The notes beneath the pieces are model-generated. The model ran no database searches and was not told the DNA's origin. It saw nothing but the letters and a program-made list of their open reading frames with translations. From Peribacillus sp. FSL E2-0218 (GTDB lineage: Bacteria; Bacillota; Bacilli; Bacillales; DSM-1321), in contig NZ_CP150304.1 of NCBI RefSeq assembly GCF_037992945.1, forward strand, positions 1,801,501 to 1,865,500: a stretch of DNA of 64,000 bases. The letters run 5' to 3'. Both the position numbers and the translations under genes were made by a program. Below, in pieces: positions 37,207-46,576 of the stretch. The stretch's first letter is position 1, and each line of letters starts with the position of its first letter.

Positions 37207-37626
37207 ATGGCAGCCAATGAATCCAGAATAATGGCAATACCGGAAACCCATCCAGAACATGAAGAATATTGGAGGGCAGCTGCAGAAGGTAAATTAATCA
37301 TTAAACACTGTGAATCTTGTGGTGAATATCATCATTATCCACGTGTGCTATGCCCGTTTTGCAAAAGCGGAAAAACGACATGGAAAGAAGCGAAAGGAAC
37401 GGGGACAATATACACATATAGTGTTATGCGAAAAGGGAGCCCATATGTGATCGCCTTCGTCACGCTAGATGAAGGTCCTAGGATGATGACGAATATTATC
37501 GACTGTGATTTGGACGAACTTCACATTGATCAACGAGTGAAAGTGGCATTCATGCAAAGTGGCAATCAAAATAACCCTGGTCCGTGTGTACCATGCTTCA
37601 CTCCCTCTATGACTGAAAATAGCTAG
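37207..37626 (+). CDS. DUF35 OB-fold protein with zinc ribbon
   Basis: A 139-residue DUF35 family protein: N-terminal helix, rubredoxin-like zinc ribbon with CESCGEYHHYPRVLCPFC (C-x2-C and C-x2-C), and an OB-fold (about residues 60-125). DUF35 proteins bind CoA esters and stabilise thiolase-like partners, forming heteromeric thiolases or aldolases. It begins 3 bases after the thiolase stop, so the pair is translationally coupled. Confidence 0.88.
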   Translation: MAANESRIMAIPETHPEHEEYWRAAAEGKLIIKHCESCGEYHHYPRVLCPFCKSGKTTWKEAKGTGTIYTYSVMRKGSPYVIAFVTLDEGPRMMTNIIDCDLDELHIDQRVKVAFMQSGNQNNPGPCVPCFTPSMTENS

Positions 37627-37715
37627 TAGACTTTCATACTTAGGTTATTCAGCAATGATTTTCATATCAAGATTCATAACATATTCGGAAGGATTCAGGA
37701 GAGGAGTGAATTAAG

Positions 37716-39446
37716 ATGATCATCACTAAGGATGCTCGCATTCTTATGCGTGACGGCTTGCATATCGCCGCAGATATATACCGTCCCGAAGGAACTGGTA
37801 AAGTACCAGCATTGCTTGCGCTTAGTCCATACGGCAAGGAATTGCAAGCACAAGCTTTAACTTTACCTCCACAAGCTCGCCCAAGTCATCTTTGGAACGG
37901 AGCGATTGAAGCTGGTGATATTCGTGAAGTGGTATCACGAGGGTATGCCCATATCATTGCCGACGTGCGTGGTACAGGTGCCTCGGAAGGTCAGATGTGC
38001 GGGAATTATAACTCTGGCGGTCATGGCGATGGCAAAGACATTTACGACCTCGTTGAATGGTTGGCAGAGCAAGACTGGTGCGACGGCAACATCGGTATGA
38101 TCGGCATTTCGTACTTTGCATCAGTGCAAATATTAGGAGCAGCCGAACACCCTCCACACTTAAAGGCAATCTTTGCAAATGGGGGGCACTTCGACCTTTA
38201 TGAACTTTGCTATCACGGAGGGATTATGTGGTTAATGCCGCGTGCCTCTCGTGAAGGGCGCGGTGGTGATAGCGGTAATGCATTCACCAATGTAGCGAGC
38301 AAGAGCTCAAAAATATTCACTAAGGAAGAGCTTAAACAAAAAACGCAAGATCGTTTACGTGATCCTGATATCGCACATTGGTCGGATTTCGTCCACCTGC
38401 TTCATTATCAAGATCGTCATGAACTATGGATGGATTATTTATTAAATCCACTTGATGGCGAGTTCTGGAAAGCGGATTCTGCAATAGAAGTCGCCCATAA
38501 AATAACGATTCCCACTTACTTTCAAGCGAAATGGGGCCGGGGCTGGAACGTCGAAGGTACAATCGAATGCTTCGAACAAGTATCTGGCATAAAAAAGCTC
38601 GATATCCAGGCACTGCCCCCAATGCTGGAGCGTCCCTTCCACGAATGCCACGACGAAATGTTCCGGTGGTATGATTACTGGTTAAAAGGAATCGATACAG
38701 GTATTATGGAGGAGCCGGCAGTTCAGTTTTCAGTAGAAGGCTCTAATAAATGGCGCGGTGAAGACCACTGGCCATTGCCATTTGAAGAGAAGAAAGAGTT
38801 CTTCTTACGTCCACGGCACAAAATTAGTGATAATCCTGAGCCATTGGCTTCTGAATATGCCCATCCGGATGGGTTCTATCAAGCGCCATTAACGGTAACG
38901 ACAACATCTGAGAAAATTAAATGGACAAGTGATAGATTCCTCGAACCTGTTGAAATGACAGGAACAGGTGCCTTATATGTACATGTTGAAATCGATACGG
39001 ACGATACGAACCTTATCGCAAAGCTTTATGATGTAAACCCAAGCGGAACACGTACCTTGATGACTTCTGGCTATTTGAAAGCATCCCATCGGGAATTGGA
39101 TGTGGAAAAATCGAAATTTGGCGAGCCATGGCACCCGCATGACCGGGGAGTACCAGTAACGCCCGGTGAAATCATCGAGTACGCGATTCGTTTATATCCA
39201 TTCTCCTTCTTAATTAAACCTGGTCATCGAATTGAATTGGAGCTTGCATGTAACGAACCGCTGGATAGGGAGGATGCCAAGATGTTGCCCCCTGATAGCT
39301 ATCATTTACCTAGTGGCCGTGCAACAATGCATAAAATCTATCGAGATAAAGATCATCAATCCCGTTTAGTGTTGCCAGTCATTCCAAAGGAGTCCAATGT
39401 TTTGAACAACCCTACTGATGTTGTATATGGGAAAGCAAAAAAGTGA
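37716..39446 (+). CDS. CocE/NonD family alpha/beta hydrolase (Xaa-Pro peptidase S15-like)
   Basis: A 576-residue serine hydrolase of the CocE/NonD family. The nucleophile elbow is GMIGISYFA with S132, preceded by DVRGTGASEG that forms the oxyanion part; the C-terminal jelly-roll (about 370-570) is the family's X-Pro dipeptidyl-peptidase C-terminal domain. Members cleave esters, acylated amino acids or cocaine-type esters. It probably opens an ester or amide in the operon's substrate. ATG follows AGGAGAGGAGTGAATTAAG. Confidence 0.85.
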   Translation: MIITKDARILMRDGLHIAADIYRPEGTGKVPALLALSPYGKELQAQALTLPPQARPSHLWNGAIEAGDIREVVSRGYAHIIADVRGTGASEGQMCGNYNSGGHGDGKDIYDLVEWLAEQDWCDGNIGMIGISYFASVQILGAAEHPPHLKAIFANGGHFDLYELCYHGGIMWLMPRASREGRGGDSGNAFTNVASKSSKIFTKEELKQKTQDRLRDPDIAHWSDFVHLLHYQDRHELWMDYLLNPLDGEFWKADSAIEVAHKITIPTYFQAKWGRGWNVEGTIECFEQVSGIKKLDIQALPPMLERPFHECHDEMFRWYDYWLKGIDTGIMEEPAVQFSVEGSNKWRGEDHWPLPFEEKKEFFLRPRHKISDNPEPLASEYAHPDGFYQAPLTVTTTSEKIKWTSDRFLEPVEMTGTGALYVHVEIDTDDTNLIAKLYDVNPSGTRTLMTSGYLKASHRELDVEKSKFGEPWHPHDRGVPVTPGEIIEYAIRLYPFSFLIKPGHRIELELACNEPLDREDAKMLPPDSYHLPSGRATMHKIYRDKDHQSRLVLPVIPKESNVLNNPTDVVYGKAKK

Positions 39447-39516
39447 ATCCTTCGGCTGCGACCCGTTCTTAGCATAAAAGGGACGTGATTATAAATTCAA
39501 TAGAGGAGTGATCAAC

Positions 39517-40467
39517 ATGGATTCGGTACGCATCATTCCGATCGAATGTAAATTTGGACCGACCTCTGCTTATGTCTATTTTCTCGACGCACCCGAGCCA
39601 GCACTTATCGATACCGGCATTGCCTCTTCGGCTTCCTGTGAAATCGAAACAGTCCTTGCCGAGCATGGCTTTAGAATCGACGATATCCGCTGGATTCTCC
39701 TAACCCACGGCCATGTTGACCATTTAGGAGGTGCCAGCAAGGTATGGGAGAAAACCGGTGGCTGTGCAAAAGTTGTTATTCCAAAAAAGGAAGCCTATTT
39801 ACTGCGAGATCGGACAAAACATATCACTGATTATAATCGTCTTCAAGGAAAATACCTGGACCCTGAAATCCAGGAGAAGCATGCGGCGATTCTAATGAAT
39901 GATATCGGCGGGAATTTGGAACCAACGGTAGAGGTAGTTGATGCCGATATGATTTCACTTGGCGGAGACGTATCGATCACGGTAGTGGAAACACCAGGAC
40001 ACTCAATCGGATCTGTGACTTACGTGCTTGATGGCTTGGGATGGGCATTTGCAGCTGATGCTGTGCAAATATACGGAGGGGCACAGAGTGGGATTCCTAC
40101 GATTGAACACCCCGCTTTATATCGACAAAGCATACGGCATCTTCTTGAGGAGGTCCGCCCGAAGCGCCTTTACTTAGGTCATCACTTCCTTGACGGTAAG
40201 GGAAAGGTGCTCAGTCAGCAATTTGTCGGAGACGAGGTTACCGCGGTTCTTAAAGAGAGTCTTGAGATGGACGCGAAGTTAGCTCATGCTGTCCGTCGGC
40301 ATGTGAACGGAAATGCCCCAACCAATGACAATATTGGGATGTATGGGCCCTTTCGATCAATTGCAGCTGAATTGAATTATACAGGCAATCCAAGTCACCT
40401 GCCTTGTGCTTTCTTTGTTACACTGAATGGATATGAAGAAGAATTGATTGGTACCCATAATACATGA
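39517..40467 (+). CDS. MBL-fold metallo-hydrolase
   Basis: A 316-residue metallo-beta-lactamase fold protein. The metal motif THGHVDHLG is present (H64, H66, D68, H69), with further ligands in ETPGHSIGSV and the C-terminal YLGHHF. The substrate is unknown; a lactonase or thioester hydrolase role would fit the operon. The ATG at 39517 is preferred over the GTG at 39508 because GAGGAG sits 10 bases upstream of it. Confidence 0.85.
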   Translation: MDSVRIIPIECKFGPTSAYVYFLDAPEPALIDTGIASSASCEIETVLAEHGFRIDDIRWILLTHGHVDHLGGASKVWEKTGGCAKVVIPKKEAYLLRDRTKHITDYNRLQGKYLDPEIQEKHAAILMNDIGGNLEPTVEVVDADMISLGGDVSITVVETPGHSIGSVTYVLDGLGWAFAADAVQIYGGAQSGIPTIEHPALYRQSIRHLLEEVRPKRLYLGHHFLDGKGKVLSQQFVGDEVTAVLKESLEMDAKLAHAVRRHVNGNAPTNDNIGMYGPFRSIAAELNYTGNPSHLPCAFFVTLNGYEEELIGTHNT

Positions 40468-40483
40468 AAGGAGGAAAACCGGG

Positions 40484-41179
40484 ATGATCCAAAAGAAATA
40501 TGAAAGCGCAGCAAAAGCTATTGCTGATTTGCAAGATGGAGCAACCCTGCTTGTGGGCGGATTTGGCGGAAGCGGGCTGCCATCACACCTTGTTGGAGCC
40601 CTTACAAAGCAAGGGGCAAAGGATTTGACTGTCGTATCCAATAATATTGGCGCAGTTCGTGATGGCGTTGCGGCCCTTATCAGCAATGACCAAGTCCGCA
40701 AGATCATTTGCTCTTTCCCTGTCGGCCCCCACGCCAACGAATTGATTCAGCGAATCAAGGATGGGAGCATCGAACTGGAAATAGTTCCTCAAGGAACATT
40801 GGCGGAGCGTATCCGTGCTGGCGGAGCAGGCGTCCCGGCTTTTTATACCCCGACGGCAGCGCACACCGAACTAGGGGAAGGCAAGGAAACGCGTATGTTC
40901 AATGAGGGGCTACATCTCTTGGAACATGCAATAAAAGGTGACTACGCTTTTATAAAGGCACACCGGGCAGATCGCTGGGGCAATCTTGTTTACCATAAAA
41001 CACAGCGCAACTTCAATCCGGTAATGGCGACGGCTGCAAAAACTACAATCGCTGAGGTAGATGAAATCGTGGAAGTTGGGGAAATCGATCCAGAGACAAT
41101 CGTAACTCCAAGCGTATACGTGCATCGATTAGTTAAACTGGAAGCAAAAAGCGATGGGAGGGTTTTATTGCATGAGTGA
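40484..41179 (+). CDS. CoA transferase subunit A
   Basis: The alpha subunit (231 residues) of a 3-oxoacid-type CoA transferase. It has the glycine-rich VGGFGGSGLPSHLV, TVVSNN and the ADRWGNLVYHKTQRNFNP block typical of ScoA/AtoD. Together with the next gene it would activate a carboxylic acid by transferring CoA from acetyl-CoA or succinyl-CoA. ATG 40484 has AAAGGAGGAAAACCGGG upstream; it overlaps subunit B. Confidence 0.9.
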   Translation: MIQKKYESAAKAIADLQDGATLLVGGFGGSGLPSHLVGALTKQGAKDLTVVSNNIGAVRDGVAALISNDQVRKIICSFPVGPHANELIQRIKDGSIELEIVPQGTLAERIRAGGAGVPAFYTPTAAHTELGEGKETRMFNEGLHLLEHAIKGDYAFIKAHRADRWGNLVYHKTQRNFNPVMATAAKTTIAEVDEIVEVGEIDPETIVTPSVYVHRLVKLEAKSDGRVLLHE

Positions 41180-41864
41180 AGACAAGCGGGAGATAGGTTG
41201 GACCAAGCTGGAACTGGCATCCCGAGTAGCATTGGACTTGGAAGATGGATGGTTCGTAAACCTTGGCATCGGGCTGCCGACCCTTGTGGCTGATGTGATC
41301 CCGGAAGGTCGTGAAATCATCCTCCATAGCGAGAATGGACTTCTGGGGCTGGGTCCAAAGCCAGAACCAGGTGAAGAGGACATGGATTTAGTGAATGCCG
41401 GCAAGGAACCAATTACATTAAAACCTGGCGGCAGCTTTTTCTCACAATCAGAATCTTTTGCCATGATACGCGGAGGACACCTTGATGCAGCCGTGCTTGG
41501 GGCATTCCAAGTGTCGATGCATGGTGATCTTGCCAGTTGGAAATTACCTGACGCACCCTTGGGGCGTGTTGGTGGTGCGATGGATTTGACTGTTGGCAGT
41601 AAGCGTGTCTTCCTTTGTATGCAGCATATGAGTAAGGGCGTGCCGAAAATCGTTGAGGAATGTTCGTATCCACTGACGGCTCCGCGCTGTGTAAACCGCA
41701 TTTATACAAACCTGGCGGTGATCGACGTGACGGAGGATGGTCTTTTCGTTCATGAACTCGCCCCAGGCGTTACGTTCGAACATGTCCAGGACTGTACGGC
41801 CGCTCCCCTCAAGATCCGTGCATCAAGTCATGTAAAAGCAGAGTTTTTGGAGGTAAAGAAATGA
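41172..41864 (+). CDS. CoA transferase subunit B
   Basis: The beta subunit (230 residues) with the catalytic glutamate E54 in LHSENGLLGLGP, GGSFF and GRVGGAMDL. It starts within the last codons of subunit A (ATGAGTGA overlap), so the two are made in equal amounts. It ends overlapping the GntR gene. Confidence 0.9.
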   Translation: MSEDKREIGWTKLELASRVALDLEDGWFVNLGIGLPTLVADVIPEGREIILHSENGLLGLGPKPEPGEEDMDLVNAGKEPITLKPGGSFFSQSESFAMIRGGHLDAAVLGAFQVSMHGDLASWKLPDAPLGRVGGAMDLTVGSKRVFLCMQHMSKGVPKIVEECSYPLTAPRCVNRIYTNLAVIDVTEDGLFVHELAPGVTFEHVQDCTAAPLKIRASSHVKAEFLEVKK

Positions 41865-42607
41865 TAAAAAAATATACGATTGATCGTAGTTCATCTGTGC
41901 CCATTTATAAACAAATCAAGGAAATCCTCATTAAAGAGCTTCAGGCTGCAGAAGGGGTGACAGGGCGTCCGTTCAGCACCGAGCAAGAGCTTGTCCAACG
42001 TTTTCATGTGAGCCGGGCTCCTGTACGCCAAGCACTGAAGGAATTGGCCAATGAGGGTTACGTGTACCGGGAGCGGGCGAAAGGCACCTTCCCTGTTCAG
42101 GCACTTCCTGTTCGTCCTCAAGGACTGGAGTTAGGGGGATTGGTTGGTTTCCTTCGCGATCAAGGATTGGAATGCACTTCAAAAATATTAAGTGTGGATC
42201 GTGTGTTGCCTACTGAGAAACTGTGCGCAATCCTTGGACTCGAGCCGAGTGATACTGTTTTGAGAACATCTCGATTAATCTTGCTTAAAGGGAAGCCGCT
42301 AGTATGGACTCAAACCTACCTTGCCGTCTCGGAGGACTTCCTGCCAAACGCACAGGAACTTGAGGAAGCTGAAAGTGTTTTCGTGCTTCTTGAGAGAGAA
42401 CAGGGGATTTTCATTTCCCGTGGTGACCACCTGATCTGCGCGTCAGGTGCGAATGCTATGGAGGCGGAGATTCTCGGCATCAACAGCGGCGACCCAGCTC
42501 TCATTATAGAGACGAAGCTGTATTCCAGAAATGATCGCCTCATCGGGTGGAGAAGGGCAGTTCATATAGCGGACGATTATAAGTTTTCTTTCACCGTAAA
42601 CCGTTAA
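41861..42607 (+). CDS. GntR-family regulator (HutC/UTRA type)
   Basis: A 248-residue regulator with the N-terminal winged HTH (residues about 5-75, YKQIKEILIKELQ and FHVSRAPVRQALKELANEGYVYRERAKGTFP) and the C-terminal UTRA effector domain (about 95-240, ending GWRRAVHIADDYKF). It overlaps the CoA-transferase gene (ATGA) and so is the last gene of the 34-42 kb operon; it most likely represses it, relieved by a CoA ester or acid intermediate. Confidence 0.9.
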   Translation: MIKKYTIDRSSSVPIYKQIKEILIKELQAAEGVTGRPFSTEQELVQRFHVSRAPVRQALKELANEGYVYRERAKGTFPVQALPVRPQGLELGGLVGFLRDQGLECTSKILSVDRVLPTEKLCAILGLEPSDTVLRTSRLILLKGKPLVWTQTYLAVSEDFLPNAQELEEAESVFVLLEREQGIFISRGDHLICASGANAMEAEILGINSGDPALIIETKLYSRNDRLIGWRRAVHIADDYKFSFTVNR

Positions 42608-42817
42608 GCGACACAATTTTTTGCTGGAAATTCAGGAAGGTATCCATATTCATACGGCCCGTGATGTTGGAAAACATCTTTAAAGGCAATTTGCCATCAA
42701 AGTTGCGGACAAGCTCCATGATTCAATGGGGAGTTTTGGAGTTTGTCACTGTTTCATAATAGGATAAACGTGATGTCAAATCATTAGCCTGTACTTTATA
42801 CGACAGGGGGATCTGGG

Positions 42818-44170
42818 GTGTCTCGAATGAACATTACCGACATTGTGAATGAAGCGGAATTTAACCGCTTTCATTTTAGGATATTGATAGGCTGCTGCTT
42901 GATCATTACTTTTGATATGTTCGATCTAGTTATATATAGCTCCGTCTTGCCTGTCCTGATGGAGGAATGGAAGCTATCGCCTGTACAAGCAGGAGCCATT
43001 GGCAGTTACGGATTCCTTGGGATGATGCTGGGAGCTATCATCTTCGGCATTTTGGCTGATAATTTTGGAAGGAAAAATATCCTTATCTTATGTGTGTTCC
43101 TATTTAGCATCTTTACGGTTTTCTGTGCATTTGCAAACGGCCCAACTGTGTTTTCTGTTTTCAGGTTTGTTGCCGGAGTGGGCATAGGCGGTGTCTTGCC
43201 GAATGTGATCGCCTTATTGACGGAGTATGCACCGAAAAACAAGCATAACATGTTGGTCTCGATCGTGATGTGCTGCTTTTCCGTAGGCGGTATTTTTGCC
43301 GCCCTGATTGGAATATACGTTATGCCTCTAATAGGATGGAAGAGTGTATTTTTGGTAGCGGCAATTCCCCTTATACTTATTCCGTTCATGGTCAAGCATT
43401 TTCATGATTCACCAGCAATACTCCTGATGAAAGGGAGAGTGGACGAGCTTCGTTCAGTTCTTTCAAAGGTGAATAACAAGTCCTTACTTACCTCGGACTT
43501 CGAATTTGAAGCCATAAGCAATCGAAAAGGTTCCGGCTCCCCGGTCATTGGGTTATTCAAAGATGGTCGGGCATTAGGGACGGTGATGATCTGGATTGCC
43601 TTCTTCATGTGTTTGTTAATGATTAATGGATTAACTATTTGGCTACCTAATTTGATGTTCAGTGCCGGTTATGCTCTAGCTTCCTCTTTAAGCTTTGTGA
43701 TTGTATTGAATATCGGGGCCATCATCGGAACGCTAATCCTTGGTAGTCTTGCAGATAAATATGGTGTTAGAAAAATAATCGTTCCGATGTTTATAATTGC
43801 TTCCATTTGCTTGATGCTTCTCGGTTTTAAAAATAACATGTTTATATTATATGTGCTGGTGGCGATTACTGGCGCCTGTACAATGGGGGCTCAAAACATA
43901 TCTTACTCCTTTGTTTCTCATTATTATCCTCCATTAATGCGATCAACAGCTGTGGGCCTTGCTTCTGGAATTGGCAGGATCGGAGGAATCATTGGCCCAA
44001 CATTTGGCGGTATACTTTTATCTCTTGATTTATCGGTTCAAATGAATTTCATTTCGTTTGCGATTCCAGGCATTGTTGCGGCTATTGCATTTTCATTTGT
44101 TCCTTTAAAATTTGCATCTTACAATAAAAAGAAGAATAAAAGAAATGGCTTGGGAGGGGAATATTTATGA
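42818..44170 (+). CDS. MFS aromatic acid:H+ symporter (AAHS family)
   Basis: A 450-residue 12-TM major facilitator. TM1 has the DMFDLVIY motif in which AAHS proteins (PcaK, BenK, MhbT) keep two aspartates, the TM2-3 loop GILADNFGRKN is the MFS signature and LGSLADKYGVRK repeats it in the second half. It would import an aromatic acid for the two flavoprotein hydroxylases nearby. The GTG at 42818 follows CAGGGGGATCTGGG; ATG 42827 is an alternative. The end overlaps the next gene (ATGA). Confidence 0.87.
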   Translation: MSRMNITDIVNEAEFNRFHFRILIGCCLIITFDMFDLVIYSSVLPVLMEEWKLSPVQAGAIGSYGFLGMMLGAIIFGILADNFGRKNILILCVFLFSIFTVFCAFANGPTVFSVFRFVAGVGIGGVLPNVIALLTEYAPKNKHNMLVSIVMCCFSVGGIFAALIGIYVMPLIGWKSVFLVAAIPLILIPFMVKHFHDSPAILLMKGRVDELRSVLSKVNNKSLLTSDFEFEAISNRKGSGSPVIGLFKDGRALGTVMIWIAFFMCLLMINGLTIWLPNLMFSAGYALASSLSFVIVLNIGAIIGTLILGSLADKYGVRKIIVPMFIIASICLMLLGFKNNMFILYVLVAITGACTMGAQNISYSFVSHYYPPLMRSTAVGLASGIGRIGGIIGPTFGGILLSLDLSVQMNFISFAIPGIVAAIAFSFVPLKFASYNKKKNKRNGLGGEYL

Positions 44171-45264
44171 AATCTAAATCGGAATTAAGGATTGCCATTA
44201 TCGGAGGCGGCATTGGTGGTTCATCAGCTGCGGTAGCATTAAAAGCAAAGGGAATCCGGGCCGATGTATATGAGCAGGCACCAGCTTTGGGAGAGGTTGG
44301 TGCGGGGATCGGTATTCGTCCGCCGAGCGTGAATTGCTTCAAAAAATGGGGTTTATATGAGGATATAGAGCGATTAACCTCACGAAGTGACTTCATGGAA
44401 ATCATAGCCGGAGATGACCAAGTATTCATTAAAGAAGCATGGCCGGTTTTAACGGATGATAAATCAGAGGCATATGCCCGGTTGATTCATCGTGCAGATT
44501 TATTGGATACCTTAATAGCTCATATTCCAGCAGATCAACTTCATTTAAACCACCGGTTAACGGAAGTGATTGATAACGGCGACCATGCGGAAGTAAAATT
44601 TGCCAATGGCAAAATAATTGAAGCGGATATCGTCGTCGCGGCTGATGGGATCCGTTCCCCCATTCGTGCACAAGTATTGGGTCAACATGATCCAATATTT
44701 TCTGGATATCTAGCACACCGTGCCTTGATTTCTAATGATGCAGTACTTGGCATGTCTTCGGAAGAAAACATCTTGCGTATTTATGTTGATGGTAAGAATT
44801 CAGTTTATTTATTGCCACTAGAGTGCCGAAAGCAAGTATCTGTTGATATTACAGTTCCGGGTAAGTTCGCATGGCGTCCGGAAATGACGAAGGAACTAAT
44901 CATGGAGAGTGTTAAAGGCTTTGGCCCTACCATTCAAAAAATCATTGAAAATATTAATTTGGAAGATATCGTAACTCGTCCGTTATGTGACATTGAACCA
45001 ATGGATAAGTGGAGCACCAAATGTGTAACATTGATAGGTGATGCTGCTCACGCAATGCTTCACAATCAGGGGCAAGGGGCGAACATGGCCATCCAAGACG
45101 CAGATGCATTAGCAGAAGCGATTGCTAAAGCTGAAACAGCTGAAGAAGCATTACAAAATTACGAAAAGCAACGTAAACCAATTACGAAGCTATACCAGAA
45201 TTTATCCAGACTGTTTCCAACTGATGAAGCGGAGACAGCATTCCCGGAAAAAGCGCATTTCTAA
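44167..45264 (+). CDS. FAD-dependent aromatic monooxygenase (salicylate hydroxylase-like)
   Basis: A 365-residue group A flavoprotein monooxygenase: IAIIGGGIGGSSAAVALKAKG at the N-terminus, VAADGIRSPIRAQ and GDAAHAMLHNQGQGANMAIQDA. It is translationally coupled to the AAHS transporter, so the pair probably handles an imported hydroxylated aromatic acid. It is not the same as the 3-hydroxybenzoate hydroxylase at 32126, and its substrate is open. Confidence 0.87.
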   Translation: MKSKSELRIAIIGGGIGGSSAAVALKAKGIRADVYEQAPALGEVGAGIGIRPPSVNCFKKWGLYEDIERLTSRSDFMEIIAGDDQVFIKEAWPVLTDDKSEAYARLIHRADLLDTLIAHIPADQLHLNHRLTEVIDNGDHAEVKFANGKIIEADIVVAADGIRSPIRAQVLGQHDPIFSGYLAHRALISNDAVLGMSSEENILRIYVDGKNSVYLLPLECRKQVSVDITVPGKFAWRPEMTKELIMESVKGFGPTIQKIIENINLEDIVTRPLCDIEPMDKWSTKCVTLIGDAAHAMLHNQGQGANMAIQDADALAEAIAKAETAEEALQNYEKQRKPITKLYQNLSRLFPTDEAETAFPEKAHF

Positions 45265-45384
45265 AAGTCAAGGGTATTGTTCATCCGAATTCGAAGCGAA
45301 TGTCCTTGATGAACAGCCAGAATAAATACTGATGATAAAATAAATTAACTGAATATTCAAACATTAATTAAGGGGGTCTCAGAT

Positions 45385-46311
45385 TTGCCTGTACATCCCG
45401 AAATAAAAAAAATATTGGATATGATTCCGGAATCCGATGCCAACTACAAGATCAATCCGGAAGAACATAGAAAAGCGTTCAATACACCCATTTTACCTGT
45501 TGAAAAACGTGAGCAAGTCTATTCTGTTGAAGAGGTGTCGATTCCTACTTCGGTAACCACTATTCCGATAAGAATTTACACGCCGTATAAAAGCGAATCG
45601 TATTCATTGTTAATCTACTTTCATGGAGGCGCATTTTTCTCAGGGAATTTAGAAAGCCATGATGAAATCGTTCGATCGATATGTATGGAGTCCGGCTATA
45701 AAGTCATATCCGTGGATTACCGACTGGCCCCGGAATATCCATTTCCTGCTGCTTTAGAGGATTGTTATCATGTCACAAAATGGGCAATGGAAAATATGGA
45801 TGAACTGAAGTGGGACTGTCAGAACCTTGCTCTTGCAGGGGATAGTTCTGGCGGAAATTTGGTTGCTGCCGTTTCTCTGATGGCCCGTGACAATAAGGAT
45901 TTCACCGTTACGAAGCAAGTGTTGTATTATCCATCTTTAGATCTTGACTTCAGTGAATTCCGGTATCCATCCCTAGTTGAAAATGGTAAGGGATATTTCG
46001 TGGAAAGTGAGCGATTAGCAGAACTTAATTCCTTTTATCTGATGGGGAATGCAGATGTTAATCATCCGTATGTATCACCCATACGAGCAGAAAATTTAGA
46101 TGATCTTCCGAAAGCATTGGTCATCACTGCAGAATATGATCCATTCCGCGATGAAGGGGAATTATTTGCCGAGAAATTAAAAAAATGTGGTGTACATGTA
46201 GAAACGAAAAGGTATGAAGGTGCCACTCATGGTTTCTTAGGCAAATTCACGCACTTAGATGAATATAAAGATGTGTATAAACGGACAGCTCAATTTTTAA
46301 ATTCCAAGTAA
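45385..46311 (+). CDS. Alpha/beta hydrolase, HSL (family IV) esterase
   Basis: A 308-residue esterase with the oxyanion motif YFHGGAFF (residues 78-85), the nucleophile GDSSGG (S154), the acid in EYDPFRDEGE and the histidine in ATHGF. It hydrolyses short acyl esters. TTG start at 45385 supported by TAAGGGGGTCTCAGA just upstream. Confidence 0.87.
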   Translation: MPVHPEIKKILDMIPESDANYKINPEEHRKAFNTPILPVEKREQVYSVEEVSIPTSVTTIPIRIYTPYKSESYSLLIYFHGGAFFSGNLESHDEIVRSICMESGYKVISVDYRLAPEYPFPAALEDCYHVTKWAMENMDELKWDCQNLALAGDSSGGNLVAAVSLMARDNKDFTVTKQVLYYPSLDLDFSEFRYPSLVENGKGYFVESERLAELNSFYLMGNADVNHPYVSPIRAENLDDLPKALVITAEYDPFRDEGELFAEKLKKCGVHVETKRYEGATHGFLGKFTHLDEYKDVYKRTAQFLNSK

Positions 46312-46382
46312 GAATTTTGAAAATATCGCAACTTGAAATGGCAGGTACCTAAGATCGTTTAAAAGGCTTTTACAAAAGAAGT

Positions 46383-46430
46383 GCTTTCGCAACATAAACT
46401 TGCACTGTTGTGAAAGCCTTTCCTTTTTTA
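46383..46430 (+). terminator. Terminator after the esterase
   Basis: 11-bp stem GCTTTCGCAAC / GTTGTGAAAGC (one G-T wobble), then CTTTCCTTTTTT. Confidence 0.75.
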
Positions 46431-46576
46431 TTGACTCTACAGAAATATTCTCTGGAGCTTTATAGGGGAAAATACAAAAGACGGCTGTGCACCTTAACAG
46501 CCTTATAATTCGGCTCAATTCGCTAATAACCTATAGCTTTAATATTAGATGTTTGTCAGGAAGGGTGTGTTTATTA

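Noticed and set aside
41165..41701. 178-codon minus-strand frame over CoA transferase B
   Set aside because: It mirrors a well-supported gene with conserved motifs and overlaps it fully; composition is the reverse-complement shadow of the real frame.
42594..42719. Minus-strand frame of about 42 codons between the GntR gene and the MFS gene
   Set aside because: Protein-like (ELVRNFDGKLPLKMFSN) but with no ribosome binding site, extending into the GntR gene end; at most a remnant.
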